Part shown: in pieces, positions 17,085 to 25,613 of the stretch | Layout of the letters: each line of letters begins with the position of its first letter | How positions within the stretch are numbered: position 1 is the first letter of the stretch | Assembly (NCBI GenBank): GCA_041940525.1 | Contig: JBGTSB010000002.1 | Span: 62,001 to 126,000 of the forward strand | Reading direction: 5' to 3' | Origin: JAKAXS01 sp041940525 | GTDB taxonomy: Bacteria; Pseudomonadota; Alphaproteobacteria; Rhizobiales; Hyphomicrobiaceae | DNA: 64,000 nucleotides | The notes under the pieces: model-generated | Seen by the model: the letters and a program-made list of their open reading frames with translations, nothing else | Databases searched by the model: none | Told to the model about the DNA's origin: nothing | Made by a program: the position numbers and the translations under genes

Positions 17085-17399
17085 TCAAATCGGCATACGT
17101 GACAGTTCCAGGTACGCGGCCACGGCCTTGTCCCTGATAGCGATGGCAGTCTTTAGTGTCTGCTGAGCATCCATGACCGCACTCACGACCTCCTGCGTGG
17201 AGGCTTTGCCTTGCATGCCAGCCAGCGAAACAGCTTCGCCCTGCTTCATGCTTTGCACGGCATCAGTCATTAGATTCGAGAGAACCTGAGTGAAGTCCGA
17301 CGGCATGGTGCCAGCGGTTGTCACTTCAGACCCAGTAATGCGCGGCGTATCGGTAGAACCGGCGACAGGAGATTTGAGTGCTGTTACTGGATCAATCAT
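17085..17399 (-). CDS. fliE: FliE rod/MS-ring junction protein
   Basis: Small protein joining the MS ring to the rod. 104 aa with the FliE C-terminal pattern (AVMDAQQTLKTAIAIRDKAVAAYLE, given in part as QQTLKTAIAIRDKAVAAYLE). Its ATG shares a base with the flgC stop (TGATG). Confidence 0.95.
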   Translation of the reverse strand: MIDPVTALKSPVAGSTDTPRITGSEVTTAGTMPSDFTQVLSNLMTDAVQSMKQGEAVSLAGMQGKASTQEVVSAVMDAQQTLKTAIAIRDKAVAAYLELSRMPI

Positions 17400-17827
17400 C
17401 AGCCATCACTCCTCAAGAGATCGATTGTCATGGAGATCATTTCGCGCGCCTGCTTGATCGTCTGCAGGTTGGCTTCGTAAGACCGGCTAGCCTCACGCAT
17501 ATCTGCCATCTCGGTAAGCATGTTCACGTTCGGCATTTTTACGTACCCATTCGCATCCGCTGCCGGATGTGCCGGATCATGCTCTAGCCGGAACGGCTCT
17601 TGATCAACATCGATGCTGTCGATCTTGGCAAAGTTGACACCGGTATCGCGGTCGACTTCACCCTCAAACGTGACAACCTTCCTCGCGTACGGATCTGCGC
17701 CAGCGGTCTTTCCGGTCGACTCAGCGTTCGCAAGATTCTCCGATACAATCCTCATGCGCATCGACTGTGTTTCAAGTCCCGATGCTGCAATTTTCGAAGA
17801 TAGTTTGAGAGCATCAACCATAATCAA
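17399..17827 (-). CDS. flgC: FlgC proximal rod protein
   Basis: 142-aa proximal rod protein. Motifs: MRMRIVSENLANAEST near the N-terminus, ADANGYVKMPNVNMLTEMAD, and the C-terminal YEANLQTIKQAREM helix. It overlaps flgB by four bases. Confidence 0.97.
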   Translation of the reverse strand: MIMVDALKLSSKIAASGLETQSMRMRIVSENLANAESTGKTAGADPYARKVVTFEGEVDRDTGVNFAKIDSIDVDQEPFRLEHDPAHPAADANGYVKMPNVNMLTEMADMREASRSYEANLQTIKQAREMISMTIDLLRSDG

Positions 17828-18213
17828 CTTCCTCCCTTGGCCGCTGAAAGAAGCATCCTGTGGAACGAGCGCATGATAGACGTGTTCAAGGAAAACTTGC
17901 CCTTCGTCTCACCGGACTTCAGGAGCTCTTTCTCGATGCTGACCGAGTTGCCGGAATGAACCGTGTCCCATGTCGCACTGTCGACCACCGAAGCGTCCTG
18001 AGAAATGGAAGCAGCCTCAGGAGCCATATGACGGGGATTGGAAACAGACATCGACAGCCGCACTTTCTCCATCTGGAAGTCGAAGGGTTCCAGATCGAGC
18101 GCCTTGAAGCCAGGCGTGTTTACGTTCGCGATATTACCCGCGATCGTGGTTTGCCGCGCGGCCAGGTACGTGTTGTGGCGTCTACCAAGCGCGAAAAGAT
18201 GAATTGGGTCCAT
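17824..18213 (-). CDS. flgB: FlgB proximal rod protein
   Basis: 129-aa proximal rod protein with the family N-terminal segment QTTIAGNIANVNTPGFKA and a C-terminal helical part ending MRSFHRMLLSAAKG. First of the tightly packed flgB-flgC-fliE-flgG block; 66 bases separate it from the unknown gene upstream. Confidence 0.96.
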   Translation of the reverse strand: MDPIHLFALGRRHNTYLAARQTTIAGNIANVNTPGFKALDLEPFDFQMEKVRLSMSVSNPRHMAPEAASISQDASVVDSATWDTVHSGNSVSIEKELLKSGETKGKFSLNTSIMRSFHRMLLSAAKGGS

Positions 18214-18279
18214 GCGTTCCCCCGAGAACCTGTGGCTCTAAAGTGGGGGATTTATCTTGTCCGAGGCTGGCGGCTTTCG

Positions 18280-18768
18280 TCAGACAGCAACTTCACCTTG
18301 CGACAGATCAGCATCGGCCAAGGCAGCTAAGCGGCTGATCCACTTACGACCTGGCAACCTTGCAGAAGCAAGAGCGTCCTTGAGCATCTGCGTGTTGAGG
18401 TCGGGGTCGCAGCTTGCATCAGCAAACGACAAGAATGTCATTTCAACAGTTGCTCGCTGATCCGAAAGGCCAAGCCGGAAATAAGCCTGTACGCCCTGAT
18501 GCTCGAACACCATGTCGAGGCAAATGCGTGGATCGCCATCCCAACCCATCTCGACATCACCGCTCATGCCAAACTTCAACGTACCAGGCAGATAGTGCAG
18601 CTCGGTCGACGAGTTGACGATATTCTCCAAGTTGCCGAACAGATCGAGCCGGATGAACGCAATATAATCCTGCAGGTCCACCATCCTCAATTCGGCGGCC
18701 ACTCTGTCCAAACCCGATGCTAGGGCATGCTCCCGCTCAAGAGTATAGGCATCGCCAGATTTTCTCAT
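18280..18768 (-). CDS. Unrecognised protein in the flagellar run, after flhB
   Basis: 162 aa, no signal peptide or membrane segment, mildly acidic, mixed alpha/beta look (DLQDYIAFIRLDLFGNLENI, then HYLPGTLKFGMSG and a C-terminal RLPGRKWISRLAAL helix). I do not recognise a family. A longer frame opens at 18807, but ATG at 18768 follows the flhB TGA by a single base and has AAGGGG six bases before it, so this start is preferred. The tight coupling to flhB and flgB argues for a flagellar or chemotaxis-linked cytoplasmic role, which is inference only. Confidence 0.8.
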   Translation of the reverse strand: MRKSGDAYTLEREHALASGLDRVAAELRMVDLQDYIAFIRLDLFGNLENIVNSSTELHYLPGTLKFGMSGDVEMGWDGDPRICLDMVFEHQGVQAYFRLGLSDQRATVEMTFLSFADASCDPDLNTQMLKDALASARLPGRKWISRLAALADADLSQGEVAV

Positions 18769-18769
18769 T

Positions 18770-19861
18770 TCACGCCCCTTGCATTCCATTCTCAACAACG
18801 CGGCCACGCTTAGTCAGGTAAATAATCAGCTCGGCAACAGCCTTATAGAACTCCGGCGGTATCATCCGGTCGATCTCGACAGCCTTATACAGCGAGCGTG
18901 CCAAGGCCTTATCTTCGATCACCGGGATATCGTTCTTCTCCGCCACTTCACGAATCTTCAAAGCGATGATGTCACGGCCCTTGGCGACAACCATTGGCGC
19001 TTTTGATTCAGATTTCACATAGCGAAGTGCAACCGCGTAGTGGGTAGGGTTGGCGATCACGAGCGTCGCCTTCGGCACATCGTCAATCATGCGCCGGCGC
19101 GCCCGATCACGTTGTAGCGACTTCAGACGGGCTTTGATCAACGGATCGCCGTCCATCTGCTTATGTTCGTCCTTGACCTCTTGCTTGGTCATGCGCAAGT
19201 CGCGGTGCCATTTGTGCCGTGTCCAGGCAAGGTCCGCGACGACCAGAACAACAAGTGGCACACACAAGCCAGAGATCATATACATGACGGTCGACAGCAC
19301 GATGCCAGGCACCAACGTCGGCTCAGAATAGAGCGCATTGATGACGTCGCCCTGCGAGCTGTAGATCAAAAACGCCGCCAGCGCGCCGACAATGATGAGC
19401 TTGGAAAGCGACTTCAAGAACTCAACGAAGCCACGGACCCCGAACACCTTCTCCCACCCCTTCTTCAAGGAAATGTTCGAAGCCTTCGGCTGTATCCGAT
19501 TGAGCGTCATACGCGGCGTGTTTTGGGCCGCCGTGGCCATGATACCAATAAAGCTAAAAGTCAAAACCACCGGCAAGAATGCGCTCGCCATTTCTCCAAG
19601 GACCGCATGAAAGACGGAAATAGCATCCGGACCAGCTTCTAGCCGGAACTCGCCGGGGGAGTCGATGAGGCGCTCCAGAACACCGCGCATATGCATCACA
19701 CTATCTGGCAGGAAGAACCACGCGGCCATAATCATGCCGATGAGAGAGCCCAACATCGAAACCTCGCGCGATACAGGAACGTTGCCCTTATCAAGAGCGT
19801 CCTGTATCCGCTTGGCAGTGGCGGCCTCGGTTTTACTCTCTTTATCTTGGTCTTGTGACAT
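18770..19861 (-). CDS. flhB: FlhB export gate and substrate-specificity switch
   Basis: Membrane export-gate protein that switches from rod/hook to filament substrates after self-cleavage. 363 aa with four membrane segments (about 30-210) and a cytoplasmic C-terminal domain carrying the autocleavage motif N271-P-T-H274 (VIANPTHYAVALRY). The N-terminal KTEAATAKRIQDALDKGNVP is the usual FlhB opening. About 60 bases separate it from fliN. Confidence 0.98.
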   Translation of the reverse strand: MSQDQDKESKTEAATAKRIQDALDKGNVPVSREVSMLGSLIGMIMAAWFFLPDSVMHMRGVLERLIDSPGEFRLEAGPDAISVFHAVLGEMASAFLPVVLTFSFIGIMATAAQNTPRMTLNRIQPKASNISLKKGWEKVFGVRGFVEFLKSLSKLIIVGALAAFLIYSSQGDVINALYSEPTLVPGIVLSTVMYMISGLCVPLVVLVVADLAWTRHKWHRDLRMTKQEVKDEHKQMDGDPLIKARLKSLQRDRARRRMIDDVPKATLVIANPTHYAVALRYVKSESKAPMVVAKGRDIIALKIREVAEKNDIPVIEDKALARSLYKAVEIDRMIPPEFYKAVAELIIYLTKRGRVVENGMQGA

Positions 19862-19922
19862 GTCAGACCAACCTATTTATTGGCATTCCAGCAGGGCGAA
19901 ACGGCCCCAAAAAAGCAAAGCT

Positions 19923-20306
19923 TTACGCCGGCTTGTCGTTGCCACCAGGCCCCACGACTTCCGTCAGAGAAATTCCGAACCGGGAACTGGCTTCTTCCAG
20001 AACAACAACCTCCCCCCGCGCGACCACACGGCCATTCACCGTCACGTCGACCGGCTCACCCACACGGCGGTCGAGCGGGATCACTGCGCCACGACCTAGC
20101 TTCATCAGCGCCGAAACGGGCATCGTCGTTGTCCCAAGCACGATCTTTACGGAAACCGGAATCCGCATGATCGTATCCAAGCTATCCGTCACGACTCCGC
20201 TGCCGCCCTCACCGCCATTCAAGGACTGGGCGAGGTTGTCGAGCGATGGCTGAAGCTGCGACGAAAGATCGTTTTCCTCTTGCTGCTCAGAAGCCGTATC
20301 CGACAT
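19923..20306 (-). CDS. fliN: FliN C-ring protein
   Basis: Lower C-ring subunit of the switch complex. 127 aa: a Gln/Glu-rich N-terminus, then the SpoA domain (LDTIMRIPVSVKIVLGTT, LMKLGRGAVIPLDRRVGEPVDV, VVARGEVVVLEE, FGISLTEVV). Of two in-frame ATGs (20312, 20306), the second is six bases from GAGGGA and is chosen. In rhizobia fliM and fliG flank fliN; here fliN sits alone between motA and flhB. Confidence 0.97.
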   Translation of the reverse strand: MSDTASEQQEENDLSSQLQPSLDNLAQSLNGGEGGSGVVTDSLDTIMRIPVSVKIVLGTTTMPVSALMKLGRGAVIPLDRRVGEPVDVTVNGRVVARGEVVVLEEASSRFGISLTEVVGPGGNDKPA

Positions 20307-20347
20307 AGTCATTCCCTCTATTGATATCTAATGCGGTGTGAAGATGC

Positions 20348-21247
20348 TTACGCCGCCGCCGCGGCAGCACCGCCGCCGCCGCCACCGCCGGTCGTCTCTT
20401 CTTCCACCTCGTCAATCGTCGGCCGCTCGTAAGCGGAGATGGTCTTACGCCCATACTCAATCGCGACCTGCGGCATCGCGCCATTCATGAAGGCAAGCAA
20501 AGTCTGTTTGACCAGAACATAGAGGCGCATCTTCTTGCTGCGCACCGTCTTGACCTTGGTGGCCAGCGGCGTCACCACTGCATACGAGAAGAAAATGCCG
20601 GCGAACGTACCCACCAGCGCCGCGCCAATCAGCGCCCCCAAGACTTCCGGAGACTCACTAATCGCAGCCATGGCTTTAATAACGCCCAAGACAGCAGCGA
20701 CGATTCCAAGAGCCGGCAAGCCTTCCGAAACGGCCGTCAAGGCATCGTAAGCCTTCATCTTATCGTACTTGACCGTGTTGATCTCTTCCTCCATCAGCGC
20801 CTCGATCTCGTGGGTCCGAGCGTTGCCAATGATGATCAAACGGCAATAGTCACAGATGAACGTGCGCAATTCGACGTTGTTCAAGACCGATGGAAACTTC
20901 TGAAAGACAGCCGACTCTTCCGGATTATCGATGTGTGCCTCGACCTCGTTGCGAGGCTTGGAGCGCAACTCGCGCATCAGCGTGTGAAGCACACCCAATA
21001 CGTCGAGATACTCGCGGCTCGTCGGTACGGCGTTCTTGAATGCCTCGACAGTCGCCTTGCCCGAGTCCTTGATCACCTTCATCGGATTGGCGATGACGAA
21101 CGTACCGAGAGAGGATCCGCAAATAATAACGAATTCCCAAGGCTGCCAGATGACGTCAACATGACCACCCATGGCCATGAAGCCGCCGAGCATACAAGCA
21201 AGCGTTATGACAAGTCCGAGGATAATAGTCACGGGTAGCCGCTCCAA
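20348..21247 (-). CDS. motA: MotA stator proton-channel subunit
   Basis: Four-pass inner-membrane protein that with MotB forms the proton channel. 299 aa. The cytoplasmic loop holds the rotor-contacting charged residues (MRELRSKPRNEVEAH), the last two membrane segments run through EGLPALGIVAAVLGVIKAM and GTFAGIFFSYAVVTPLA. The tail ends in a run of eight Gly and six Ala, an odd low-complexity C-terminus. First gene of the minus-strand run to fliP; divergent from flgF. Confidence 0.97.
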   Translation of the reverse strand: MERLPVTIILGLVITLACMLGGFMAMGGHVDVIWQPWEFVIICGSSLGTFVIANPMKVIKDSGKATVEAFKNAVPTSREYLDVLGVLHTLMRELRSKPRNEVEAHIDNPEESAVFQKFPSVLNNVELRTFICDYCRLIIIGNARTHEIEALMEEEINTVKYDKMKAYDALTAVSEGLPALGIVAAVLGVIKAMAAISESPEVLGALIGAALVGTFAGIFFSYAVVTPLATKVKTVRSKKMRLYVLVKQTLLAFMNGAMPQVAIEYGRKTISAYERPTIDEVEEETTGGGGGGGAAAAAA

Positions 21248-21418
21248 AACAAATTGGTTGCAAGCATGAACTAGACCCTGAAACCCTTACGCGAGCCTGG
21301 ACCAGACACGCCATTCAGCTGATTCTCTTCAGGTTCAAGCAAGCCTCTCGGGCCACAATGAAATCATCGAATTTCTAGGCGTCCGACCCTGTGCGCCCGG
21401 CAAGCTAATTGGTGAATT
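21248..21418. promoter_or_regulatory. Divergent motA / flgF promoter region
   Basis: 171 bases between the motA start (minus) and the flgF start (plus). It must hold the promoters of both flagellar runs. I see no copy of the flagellin ATGG-NN-GGTTGG module or a clear sigma-28 or sigma-54 site. Confidence 0.5.
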
Positions 21419-22141
21419 ATGCAACCCAGCATTTACGTCAGCCTTTCCGGCCAGATCGCTATGGAAAAGCGCCTGGAGACAATCGCCCACAACGTGGCAA
21501 ACACCTCCACGGCCGGGTTCCGGGCGGAAGAGGTCCGCTTCGAGACCATTCTATCCCAGGCTTCCGCCGATCCGACCGCCTATGCCAACCGCGGCGATAC
21601 ATACTTGTCCCGCCAGAGTGGAGCGCTTCTTGAAACCGGAAATCCGCTAGACGTTGGCATCAAAGGCGATGGTTTCTTGGGGATTCAGACGCCAGCGGGC
21701 ATGGTCTACACGCGCGACGGCCGGATGCAAATGGCCAACGACGGTGAACTGCAAACCATTAACGGTCATCCAGTTCTTGATGCTGGCGGCGCGCCCATGC
21801 AGCTCAACCCGAACGGTGGAGACATCCAGATCGCCGCAGACGGAACGATCACCCAAAACGGTCTTCGGGTCGGCGCCCTCGGCCTGTTCAACATACCCGA
21901 AAACGCTCAGCTCTCGCGGTACAACAACTCCGGCGTTATACCCAACCTCCCGGCTGAGCCGACGCTAGATTTCGCCAAGAACGGTTTCAAGCAAGGCACG
22001 GTGGAGCAATCCAACGTCAACCCCGTCTCGGAAATCACCAAGCTGATCTCGGTGACCCGCGCCTTCGAGGCCATCTCCAGCGCAATCAGCCAAACAGACC
22101 AGCAACAGCGCGAAAGCATCAGAACTCTTGGGCCGTCATAG
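21419..22141 (+). CDS. flgF: FlgF proximal rod protein
   Basis: 240-aa rod protein. N-terminal IYVSLSGQIAMEKRLETIAH and NVANTSTAGFRAEEV, middle NPLDVGIKGDGFLGIQTPAG, and C-terminal VEQSNVNPVSEITKLISVTR, all characteristic of the FlgF/FlgG group. It lies directly before fliI, 14 bases apart, as in rhizobia. Confidence 0.97.
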   Translation: MQPSIYVSLSGQIAMEKRLETIAHNVANTSTAGFRAEEVRFETILSQASADPTAYANRGDTYLSRQSGALLETGNPLDVGIKGDGFLGIQTPAGMVYTRDGRMQMANDGELQTINGHPVLDAGGAPMQLNPNGGDIQIAADGTITQNGLRVGALGLFNIPENAQLSRYNNSGVIPNLPAEPTLDFAKNGFKQGTVEQSNVNPVSEITKLISVTRAFEAISSAISQTDQQQRESIRTLGPS

Positions 22142-22155
22142 ACGGGCAATAGCCA

Positions 22156-23544
22156 ATGACCGTAGCATCAGTCGCGACTGCGCCAACGCCGCCGCTACCG
22201 CCAACAGCCCTTGACCGCCTGAGCGAAGCGCTAGCCGGCATCGCACAGCAACCGCCTCTGCGCGAAGGCGGTATCGTAACGGAAGTCTCATCCGCCTTCT
22301 GCCGTATCACCGGTCTTTCGAAAACCGTAAAGCTCGGCGATACGATAAGCCTTGAAGGCGAAGCATTCGAACTTGGCGAAGTCGTCCGCATCGAGTCCGA
22401 AACGATCACCGTCAAACCGTTTCAGTCGCCCATCCAGGCCGTTCTGGGGACCTTTGCCTGGAAGCGGGGGCCAATCACCGTCGCACCTCACCACAGCTGG
22501 AAAGGCCGAATGATCAATGCGCTCGGCGAACCTGTCGACGGAATGGGTGAGTTGAAGAACGGGAAGCGCCTGGTTACGACCAACGCCGAGCCACCACCGG
22601 CAATTGACAGACAGCGCGTGACCAAACCGGTTAAAACCGGAGTTCGCGTCATTGACCTCTTCACACCTATCTGCGCTGGTCAGCGCCTTGGCATCTTCGC
22701 GGGATCCGGCATCGGCAAATCAACTCTGCTCGGCATGCTTGCCAAAGCGCAGGGCTTTGACACAGTCGTTGTAGCGCTGGTCGGCGAACGCGGACGAGAG
22801 GTGCGCGAGTTCATCGAAGATTCACTTGGCGAAAGTCGTACCCGCGCCATCACCGTGGTCTCAACGGGCGACGAAAGCCCGATGATGCGCCGGCTTGCTC
22901 CCAATACCGCTATGACGATCGCCGAGTACTTCCGCGACGCCGGAGAAAGCGTACTTCTGATCGTGGACTCAGTAACCCGGTTCGCCCATGCCGCCCGCGA
23001 CGTCGCAATGGCCGCCGGCGAACCGCCAGTCGCGCGTGGATACACACCCAGTGTCTTCAGCGACATGCCGAAACTACTCGAGCGCGCGGGCCCAGGCCTG
23101 GAAGGCCAAGGCTCCATCACCGGCATCTTTGCAGTACTTGTCGATGGCGACGATCACAACGATCCCGTAGCCGACAACATTCGCGGCACGCTCGACGGTC
23201 ATCTCGTGCTCGACAGGTCAATCGCCGACGAAGGCCGGTTTCCTGCCGTTAACGTCCTCACATCCGTTTCGCGCTTGGCACAAAAAGTTTGGACGCCTGA
23301 ACAGCAAACCTTGATGCGTAAACTCAAGGCCATGATCGCCCGTTATGAAGATACCCGCGACCTCCGGCTGATCGGCGGATACAAGCGAGGCACCGATGCC
23401 GAACTCGACACCGCCATGGTACACGTGCCTCGCGTCTACGAATACCTGCGCCAAGGCCCCGGCGATCCAATCGCACAGGACACGTTCCAAGAGCTTGCAC
23501 AAGCGCTCGCCCAACAGCCCGACGACGGTTTCCAGAAGCAGTAA
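22156..23544 (+). CDS. fliI: FliI flagellar export ATPase
   Basis: Cytoplasmic ATPase that energises type III export, related to F1-ATPase beta. 462 aa with Walker A G183-S-G-I-G-K-S (K188), the downstream GERGREVREFIED motif, Walker B-type LLIVDSVTRFAHAARDVA, and the C-terminal GGYKRGTDAELD segment. Partner FliH is at the far left of the window. It ends 10 bases from a convergent membrane-protein gene. Confidence 0.98.
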   Translation: MTVASVATAPTPPLPPTALDRLSEALAGIAQQPPLREGGIVTEVSSAFCRITGLSKTVKLGDTISLEGEAFELGEVVRIESETITVKPFQSPIQAVLGTFAWKRGPITVAPHHSWKGRMINALGEPVDGMGELKNGKRLVTTNAEPPPAIDRQRVTKPVKTGVRVIDLFTPICAGQRLGIFAGSGIGKSTLLGMLAKAQGFDTVVVALVGERGREVREFIEDSLGESRTRAITVVSTGDESPMMRRLAPNTAMTIAEYFRDAGESVLLIVDSVTRFAHAARDVAMAAGEPPVARGYTPSVFSDMPKLLERAGPGLEGQGSITGIFAVLVDGDDHNDPVADNIRGTLDGHLVLDRSIADEGRFPAVNVLTSVSRLAQKVWTPEQQTLMRKLKAMIARYEDTRDLRLIGGYKRGTDAELDTAMVHVPRVYEYLRQGPGDPIAQDTFQELAQALAQQPDDGFQKQ

Positions 23545-23554
23545 GCAGTCCGAG

Positions 23555-24157
23555 CTATGCTACGCTAGCCAACTCGATGCGGCCGTTCTTTAAAGCATGA
23601 CCCCGGCCGATCCCAATAAACTCATGCGCGTGATCGACTGACTCAAACCAGCGGCGGCCAAAAGCCGTATCGATCTCGATCGACCCGTCGGTAAAGACAG
23701 AGTAGTCGCGGCCTTCCACTTGCCCGGTGTGGAGAACCGTTCTCGTTTGAATTCGAGCGGCCGGCTGTTTCACCGGAACCTGGACAGACGAGGCTACGTC
23801 CGAGCCGGGATTGGACGCTGCGAGCAAGCCAAGCGCATCCAGCTCCGGCAATGCCGGCGTCGGCGGCGCGGGCTGCGACGTCGCCTTCAAGGCAATCTGC
23901 GCTAATTCGTTTTGGATGTGCGCACCAACCAGCACGGCTCCTACGAGCACAAGTGCCACGGCCGACATCAAGAACAAGCCAGCGATGGGCGAGATCAAAC
24001 CAGCAAGCGAAAGCAGGCCAAGCAACCAGGCTCCTGCGCTCAAGTAGACCATCTTCTTTAGGGCAGCACGAATTCCACTTTCTTCCAGAACAGCAAATCC
24101 GGCGGCATCAGCGAGCCACCGGCAAAACCTTTCACTAAGTCCGATTAAGCTAGCCAT
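23555..24157 (-). CDS. Unrecognised two-pass membrane protein in the flagellar run
   Basis: 200 aa. Two adjacent hydrophobic segments (about 40-60 and 62-85), a Pro/Ala-rich linker, then a small C-terminal domain (about 140-200) with GRDYSVFTDGSIEIDT and RRWFESVDHAHEFIG, which looks like a compact beta/alpha module. I do not recognise the family. ATG at 24157 overlaps the end of the FliL-like gene by eight bases and is preferred over a start at 24187. It is the last gene of the run that begins with ftcR, convergent with fliI. Confidence 0.8.
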   Translation of the reverse strand: MASLIGLSERFCRWLADAAGFAVLEESGIRAALKKMVYLSAGAWLLGLLSLAGLISPIAGLFLMSAVALVLVGAVLVGAHIQNELAQIALKATSQPAPPTPALPELDALGLLAASNPGSDVASSVQVPVKQPAARIQTRTVLHTGQVEGRDYSVFTDGSIEIDTAFGRRWFESVDHAHEFIGIGRGHALKNGRIELASVA

Positions 24158-24632
24158 CCTTGCCCTGGCCCCCACGCACCCTTTCAACGGGAACGTAATT
24201 CAAGTCACTAAACAGCACGTCATGGACGAACTGCGATCCAAATCTCTTATTCACGTTGGCCTTTATTGTATTCGCCAACGCGTCGATGTTCTGTTTCTTC
24301 ACACGCCTGAAATTGACCGCTTCGCCTTCGTAGATGGTACGAAAAGCTTCATCGACTATAAAAGAGTCGGGCTTGATTGCCAGCTTCTCCAGCGTTTCTT
24401 TTTCAACTGTGAACGACAATCGAGCCGTCACATAACCTTGAATGCCGCCGTCCACGATCATCGGAACATTGACAGGGCGGACTTCCACTTCAGTCAGGTC
24501 GCCGAGAAGCACACCCTCGCCAGGTTCGCCCTCTTTGATCTCATCGCCACCACCAAGGAAAGTCGCACCGGCCCAAGTCGCAGCCAGCGTCACAGCACAG
24601 ATCCAGAACCCAAGTGCAACAACCTTGATCAC
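24150..24632 (-). CDS. FliL-like single-pass membrane protein
   Basis: 160 aa with one N-terminal membrane segment (about 4-26) and a periplasmic domain. The second half, with strand-rich VTARLSFTVEKETLEKL and a terminal helix-strand LANTIKANVN...FVHDVLFSDLNYV, resembles the end of FliL domains (helix followed by V-x-x-V-x-F-x-x-F-type strand). That similarity is my reading, not a search result. Its ends overlap the FlgN-like gene (ATGA) and the 200-aa membrane protein, so the three are probably made together. A canonical FliL is encoded elsewhere in the locus (12233-12751). Confidence 0.65.
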   Translation of the reverse strand: MIKVVALGFWICAVTLAATWAGATFLGGGDEIKEGEPGEGVLLGDLTEVEVRPVNVPMIVDGGIQGYVTARLSFTVEKETLEKLAIKPDSFIVDEAFRTIYEGEAVNFRRVKKQNIDALANTIKANVNKRFGSQFVHDVLFSDLNYVPVERVRGGQGKDG

Positions 24633-25018
24633 GGCATATTCCCGTTGCGGCGAATCCCATTGGTGTAAGTGCCGTCCGATTCAGAATCGCGAATCTGATC
24701 AGCCAACATCAACGCAACTTCTTGAACAGCATCCAGGTGCATCTTCAGCGTTTTGCGATTGAGATCCAGCTTTTGGCGGAGCCCGCCGAGTCTCGCCTTC
24801 ATCGCCTCCGACGGCTCGAGACCGGCATGTGACTTCGTCGCACGATCTAGTTCGACAAGCACCTGCGCCTTGCGATTGTTGAAGCTTCTCAGGTCATCGG
24901 CTGTCGCTTTGCGCAGCGAAGCCGTTTCTTCTTCAACAAGCAGCTCAAGACGCTCTACAGCGTGACCGAGTGCGAAGTCGAGCTGCCCTGGTCGGTTATC
25001 GGCTGTCATTGTCATCAT
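24629..25018 (-). CDS. flgN: FlgN-like export chaperone
   Basis: Probably the cytoplasmic chaperone of the hook-filament junction proteins FlgK and FlgL, which are encoded in the same run. About 129 aa, almost all helical: LELLVEEETASLRKATADDL, then FNNRKAQVLVELDRA and a second long helix, the usual FlgN layout (E-E-T/N-x-x-L-R, later K-x-x-x-L-x-E-L). Several in-frame starts exist (25030, 25018, 25015, 25009); 25018 is nine bases after AGGTG, but 25009 is equally possible. FlgN proteins are poorly conserved, hence moderate certainty. Confidence 0.65.
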   Translation of the reverse strand: MMTMTADNRPGQLDFALGHAVERLELLVEEETASLRKATADDLRSFNNRKAQVLVELDRATKSHAGLEPSEAMKARLGGLRQKLDLNRKTLKMHLDAVQEVALMLADQIRDSESDGTYTNGIRRNGNMP

Positions 25019-25077
25019 TCCAATCAACACCTAGAAATCTTGAGGTCATCGGCGAGAGCTTCTCAATATGTACTCAC

Positions 25078-25581
25078 TTAGATCCCAGACTTTTTCGCTG
25101 CCGCGGCCAAATCACCGCCCGCATGCAATGCCGCGGCGGCACCCGCACCGTCAGCACCAGTTTTCAGCTGCCACTCGAGCAGGGACTGGGCAACATTGCC
25201 CGGCCCGGGCGTGTTGTTCGTTTCAGCGGCAGATTCGTCGGAAGACTGAACTGTGCTGCCCGCCGCACCTGGACCAATCAGCTTGCCAATACCGATGCCG
25301 CCAGCCTGCGCGACTTGCATCGCAATCTTCTCAGCGAGCATCGATTTCCAAACTTCACCAGCCGTGCCCTCGCCAAAAACGGACGAGGCTTCCTTAGGCA
25401 TGATCGATTGAATGAAACTTTGCAGGACAAACGCTTCAAATTGCTCATAGGCCGTCGCTTTGTTCTCAACCCGGCCGCTCACGACGCGCACCTGGGCCTC
25501 TTGCGCCGTCTGGACAGGAACGGCCACTTCAGCCTCAGTTTTTTGTATTGCGTCTACCGTCAAGGCGATCACCGGGTTCAT
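25078..25581 (-). CDS. flgJ: FlgJ-like rod-binding protein (no muramidase domain)
   Basis: Rod-cap or rod-binding protein. The 167-aa product matches the N-terminal half of FlgJ: YEQFEAFVLQSFIQSIMP, SVFGEGTAGEVWKSMLAEKI and QVAQAGGIGIGKLI. It then turns Ala/Gly/Ser-rich and stops, so the muramidase domain found in enterobacterial FlgJ is missing, as is common in alphaproteobacteria (the Caulobacter homologue is also called CheL). A candidate wall hydrolase is encoded at 35388-36149. Confidence 0.87.
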   Translation of the reverse strand: MNPVIALTVDAIQKTEAEVAVPVQTAQEAQVRVVSGRVENKATAYEQFEAFVLQSFIQSIMPKEASSVFGEGTAGEVWKSMLAEKIAMQVAQAGGIGIGKLIGPGAAGSTVQSSDESAAETNNTPGPGNVAQSLLEWQLKTGADGAGAAAALHAGGDLAAAAKKSGI

Positions 25582-25613
25582 AAAAAATCACCTTAGACAA
25601 TGCTTTCGCGAGC

